This document shows positions 62,213-64,000 of a DNA stretch of 64,000 nucleotides, in pieces. The notes under the pieces are model-generated. The model was not told where the DNA came from and did no database searches. It saw only the letters and a program-made list of their open reading frames with translations. The position numbers were made by a program, and so were the translations under genes. The DNA lies in the NCBI RefSeq assembly GCF_003591655.1, contig NZ_QVRA01000002.1:1-64000 (forward strand). Direction: 5' to 3'. This DNA comes from Sphingobium terrigena. Its GTDB lineage: Bacteria; Pseudomonadota; Alphaproteobacteria; Sphingomonadales; Sphingomonadaceae. The first letter of the stretch is position 1; every line of letters begins with the position of its first letter.

Positions 62213-62287
62213 CCGTTCGGGCTGAGCCTGTCGAAGCCTTGTCCTTCTTCAAGAAATGCGACCCTTCGACAAGCTCAGGGCGAACGG
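62213..62287. repeat. Imperfect inverted repeat, dispersed sphingomonad type
   Basis: Arms CCGTTCGGGCTGAGCCTG-TCGAAG and CTTCGAC-AAGCTCAGGGCGAACGG face each other over about 23 bases. The sequence GTTCGCCCTGAGC-TTGTCGAAG is a familiar short dispersed intergenic repeat in sphingomonads and some xanthomonads, as I recall. It lies downstream of the NYN gene and could form an mRNA-end hairpin. Confidence 0.65.
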
Positions 62288-62346
62288 AAGAATGAGATGC
62301 GGAGATAGATGCTCCTGCGATCCACGCCTCTCTGCGCAACTTGCGT

Positions 62347-62379
62347 AAAAAAAGGGCCGATCCTGTGAAGGACCGGCCC
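62347..62379 (-). terminator. Rho-independent terminator with T7 tail
   Basis: GGGCCGGTCC and GGATCGGCCC form a stem (one mismatch) followed by TTTTTTT on the minus strand. It is the second terminator behind ettA, about 80 bp after the first, which suggests a separate transcript between them. Confidence 0.8.
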
Positions 62380-62417
62380 GTAAAGTTTAGGAGAGGATGC
62401 CTGAAAGGCACGGCTCT
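62347..62417 (-). ncRNA. Candidate small RNA with its own terminator
   Basis: On the minus strand, after the ettA terminator, a TAATAT box (62424-62429) could start a transcript near 62417. It would contain a hairpin (GUGCC-UUUCA-GGCAU), a CCUCUCC stretch like an anti-Shine-Dalgarno segment, and end in a strong terminator: GGGCCGGUCC-loop-GGAUCGGCCC then seven U. The -35 region is weak. No ORF fits this stretch. Confidence 0.35.
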
Positions 62418-62423
62418 CTTCAA

Positions 62424-62439
62424 ATATTAGCGCTAATAT
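62424..62439. promoter_or_regulatory. 16-bp perfect palindrome ATATTAGCGCTAATAT
   Basis: A perfect palindrome between two terminators; TTAGCGCTAA cores are often LacI-family operators. It overlaps the -10 of the candidate small RNA, so it may control that transcript. Confidence 0.4.
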
Positions 62440-62455
62440 CGCAAGTGCGAAAAGG

Positions 62456-62490
62456 AGTCGGGCAGTTGCAACTTTTGCAACCACCCGACT
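62456..62490 (-). terminator. Terminator of ettA
   Basis: AGTCGGG and CCCGACT outer arms with an inner stem GTTGCAA/TTGCAAC, directly behind the ettA stop, followed by CCTTTT on the minus strand. Confidence 0.7.
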
Positions 62491-62501
62491 GAAGCATCAG
62501 A

Positions 62502-64000
62502 TCAGCGGGTCAGCTTCTTGTAGGCCAACCGCGTCGGACGATCGGCCGCATCGCCCAGGCGGCGGCGCTTATCTTCCTCATATGCCTCGAAATTCCCCTC
62601 AAACCATTCGACATGGCTGTCACCCTCGAACGCCAGGATGTGGGTGGCAAGGCGATCGAGGAAGAAGCGGTCATGGCTGATGACCACGGCGCAGCCCGCG
62701 AAATTTTCGATCGCTTCTTCCAGCGCGCCGAGCGTTTCAACGTCAAGATCGTTGGTCGGTTCGTCGAGAAGCAGGACGTTGCCGCCCTTTTTCAGCATCT
62801 TGGCGATATGGACGCGGTTGCGCTCACCGCCCGACAGCTTGCCAACATTCTTTTGCTGGTCCTGCCCTTTGAAGTTGAAGGCGCCGACATAGGCCCGCGT
62901 CGACATGTCATGGCCGTTGACCTTCACATAATCGAGGCCGTCGGACACTTCTTCCCAGACATTCTTGCTATCGTCCAGATGATCGCGACTCTGGTCGACA
63001 AAGCCCAGACGGACGGTCGTGCCGATGTCGATCTCGCCCGAATCGGGCTTTTCCTGGCCGGTGATCAGCTTGAACAGGGTCGATTTACCCGCGCCGTTGG
63101 GGCCGATCACGCCGACAATGCCGCCCGGTGGCAGCAGGAAGGACAGATCCTCGAACAGCAGCTTGTCGCCAAAGGCCTTGCTGATGTTCTTGAACTCGAT
63201 GACCTTGCCGCCCAGCCGTTCCGGCACCTGGATGACGATCTGCGCCTTGCCGGGTGAGCGGCTGTTCTGGCCAGCGACCAGCTCCTCAAACTTCTTGATA
63301 CGCGCCTTGGACTTGGTCTGGCGGCCCTTGGTCCCGGCCCGGATCCATTCCAGCTCGTCATTGATCGCCTTCTGGCGGCCGGACGCTTCACGGTCCTCCT
63401 GCTCCAGACGCTTGGCCTTCTTCTCCAGATAGGTGGAGTAATTGCCTTCGTACGGGAAATATTTGCCGCGATCGAGTTCGAGGATCCAGCCCACGACATT
63501 GTCGAGGAAATAGCGGTCATGGGTGATCATCAGGACCGACCCGGCATATTCCTTCAGATGATTTTCCAGCCAGGTGACGCTTTCGGCATCCAGATGGTTG
63601 GTCGGTTCGTCGAGCAGGAGGATGTCGGGCTTCTGGATCAGCAGGCGGGTGAGCGCGATGCGGCGCTTTTCACCACCCGACAGATTTTCCACCGACCAGT
63701 CGGACGGCGGGCAACGCAGCGCCTCCATCGCGATTTCCAGCTGATTGTCGAGCGTCCAGCCATCGACCGCGTCGATCTGTTCCTGCAACGTGCCCATTTC
63801 CTCCATCAGCGCGTCGAAATCGACGTCCTCCGGCGGATCGGCCATGATGTTGCTGATCTCGTTGAAACGATCCATCTTGTCCGCAGTCTCGCGCGCGCCG
63901 TCCTTGACGTTCTCCAGCACGGTCTTGGTCGGGTCGAGCTGCGGCTCCTGCGCCAGATAGCCGACCGTGATATTCTCGCCCGGCCAGGCTTCGCCGGTGA
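62502..64000 (-). CDS. ettA: EttA energy-dependent translational throttle (5' part beyond window)
   Basis: The visible 499 codons cover most of an ABC-F protein. The first ATPase signature is [11 protein letters not shown] with [13 protein letters not shown]; the second has [25 protein letters not shown] and [13 protein letters not shown]. The linker between them contains the P-site-tRNA interaction motif region ([19 protein letters not shown]). The reading frame enters from beyond base 64000, so Walker A of the first domain and the start are not seen. EttA gates translation elongation according to ATP level. Confidence 0.95.
   Translation of the reverse strand, partial: TGEAWPGENITVGYLAQEPQLDPTKTVLENVKDGARETADKMDRFNEISNIMADPPEDVDFDALMEEMGTLQEQIDAVDGWTLDNQLEIAMEALRCPPSDWSVENLSGGEKRRIALTRLLIQKPDILLLDEPTNHLDAESVTWLENHLKEYAGSVLMITHDRYFLDNVVGWILELDRGKYFPYEGNYSTYLEKKAKRLEQEDREASGRQKAINDELEWIRAGTKGRQTKSKARIKKFEELVAGQNSRSPGKAQIVIQVPERLGGKVIEFKNISKAFGDKLLFEDLSFLLPPGGIVGVIGPNGAGKSTLFKLITGQEKPDSGEIDIGTTVRLGFVDQSRDHLDDSKNVWEEVSDGLDYVKVNGHDMSTRAYVGAFNFKGQDQQKNVGKLSGGERNRVHIAKMLKKGGNVLLLDEPTNDLDVETLGALEEAIENFAGCAVVISHDRFFLDRLATHILAFEGDSHVEWFEGNFEAYEEDKRRRLGDAADRPTRLAYKKLTR

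Noticed and set aside
1..64000. CRISPR arrays, tRNA or rRNA genes
   Set aside because: None seen: no regularly spaced direct repeats and no tRNA- or rRNA-like sequence was noticed.

Overview
The window looks like a sphingomonad (Sphingomonadales, Alphaproteobacteria) chromosome or large replicon. The right-hand third carries a typical alphaproteobacterial core block: dusB-ntrB-ntrC-ntrY-ntrX, a fused ispDF, a tandem-domain Hfq, lipA, a Coq10-type protein and ettA. The left-hand 47 kb is an accessory metal-resistance region with high coding density, long overlapping operons and several gene scars.

Layout. 1-3.4 kb: 5' part of a FixL-like haem-PAS kinase, then a CueR-type regulator and a periplasmic multicopper oxidase, with the deletion scar of a copper ATPase and a Tn3-type resolvase remnant. 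3.9-17.2 kb: one very long minus-strand operon, czcI-like/czcCBA, DUF190, SRPBCC, zf-TFIIB, two MliC-like lipoproteins, MgtC, ZIP, CDF and a P1B-4 ATPase (Zn/Cd/Co). 17.2-20.6 kb: a CadR/PbrR regulator with a CDF exporter and a cytochrome c-FTR1 (PbrT-like) permease, each behind a near-identical MerR-family operator. 21.4-27.7 kb: cusCBA plus cusF. 27.8-37.7 kb: a copper region with DUF411, DUF305, PepSY, copA, copB, a CnrYXH-like ECF sigma cassette, a cytochrome c and copCD. 37.7-47.7 kb: a PD-(D/E)XK nuclease-like protein, an orphan FliQ, a thioredoxin-reductase-like flavoprotein, a copper P-type ATPase with cueR, dmeF with its CsoR/RcnR-type regulator, a ClC channel and an extra lgt. 47.7-48.4 kb: a gene-poor junction. 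48.4-64 kb: core genes.

How it fits together. Six minus-10/minus-35-like elements share GAGGGG(T/A)-N13-GCGTA(T/A) with identical spacing. Each lies upstream of, and points toward, a gene: the FixL-like kinase, a DUF305 protein, copA-copB, the cytochrome c, copCD and the orphan fliQ. The sigma factor inside this cluster has a CnrX-like periplasmic sensor that keeps all five known CnrX metal ligands. I infer one ECF regulon that joins copper oxidation and periplasmic copper handling to an oxygen-sensor-like kinase and a FliQ-family membrane protein. The other metals appear to be handled by separate MerR-family (CueR, CadR) and CsoR/RcnR-type switches whose operators can be seen. All calls are from reading the sequence; no database search was run.
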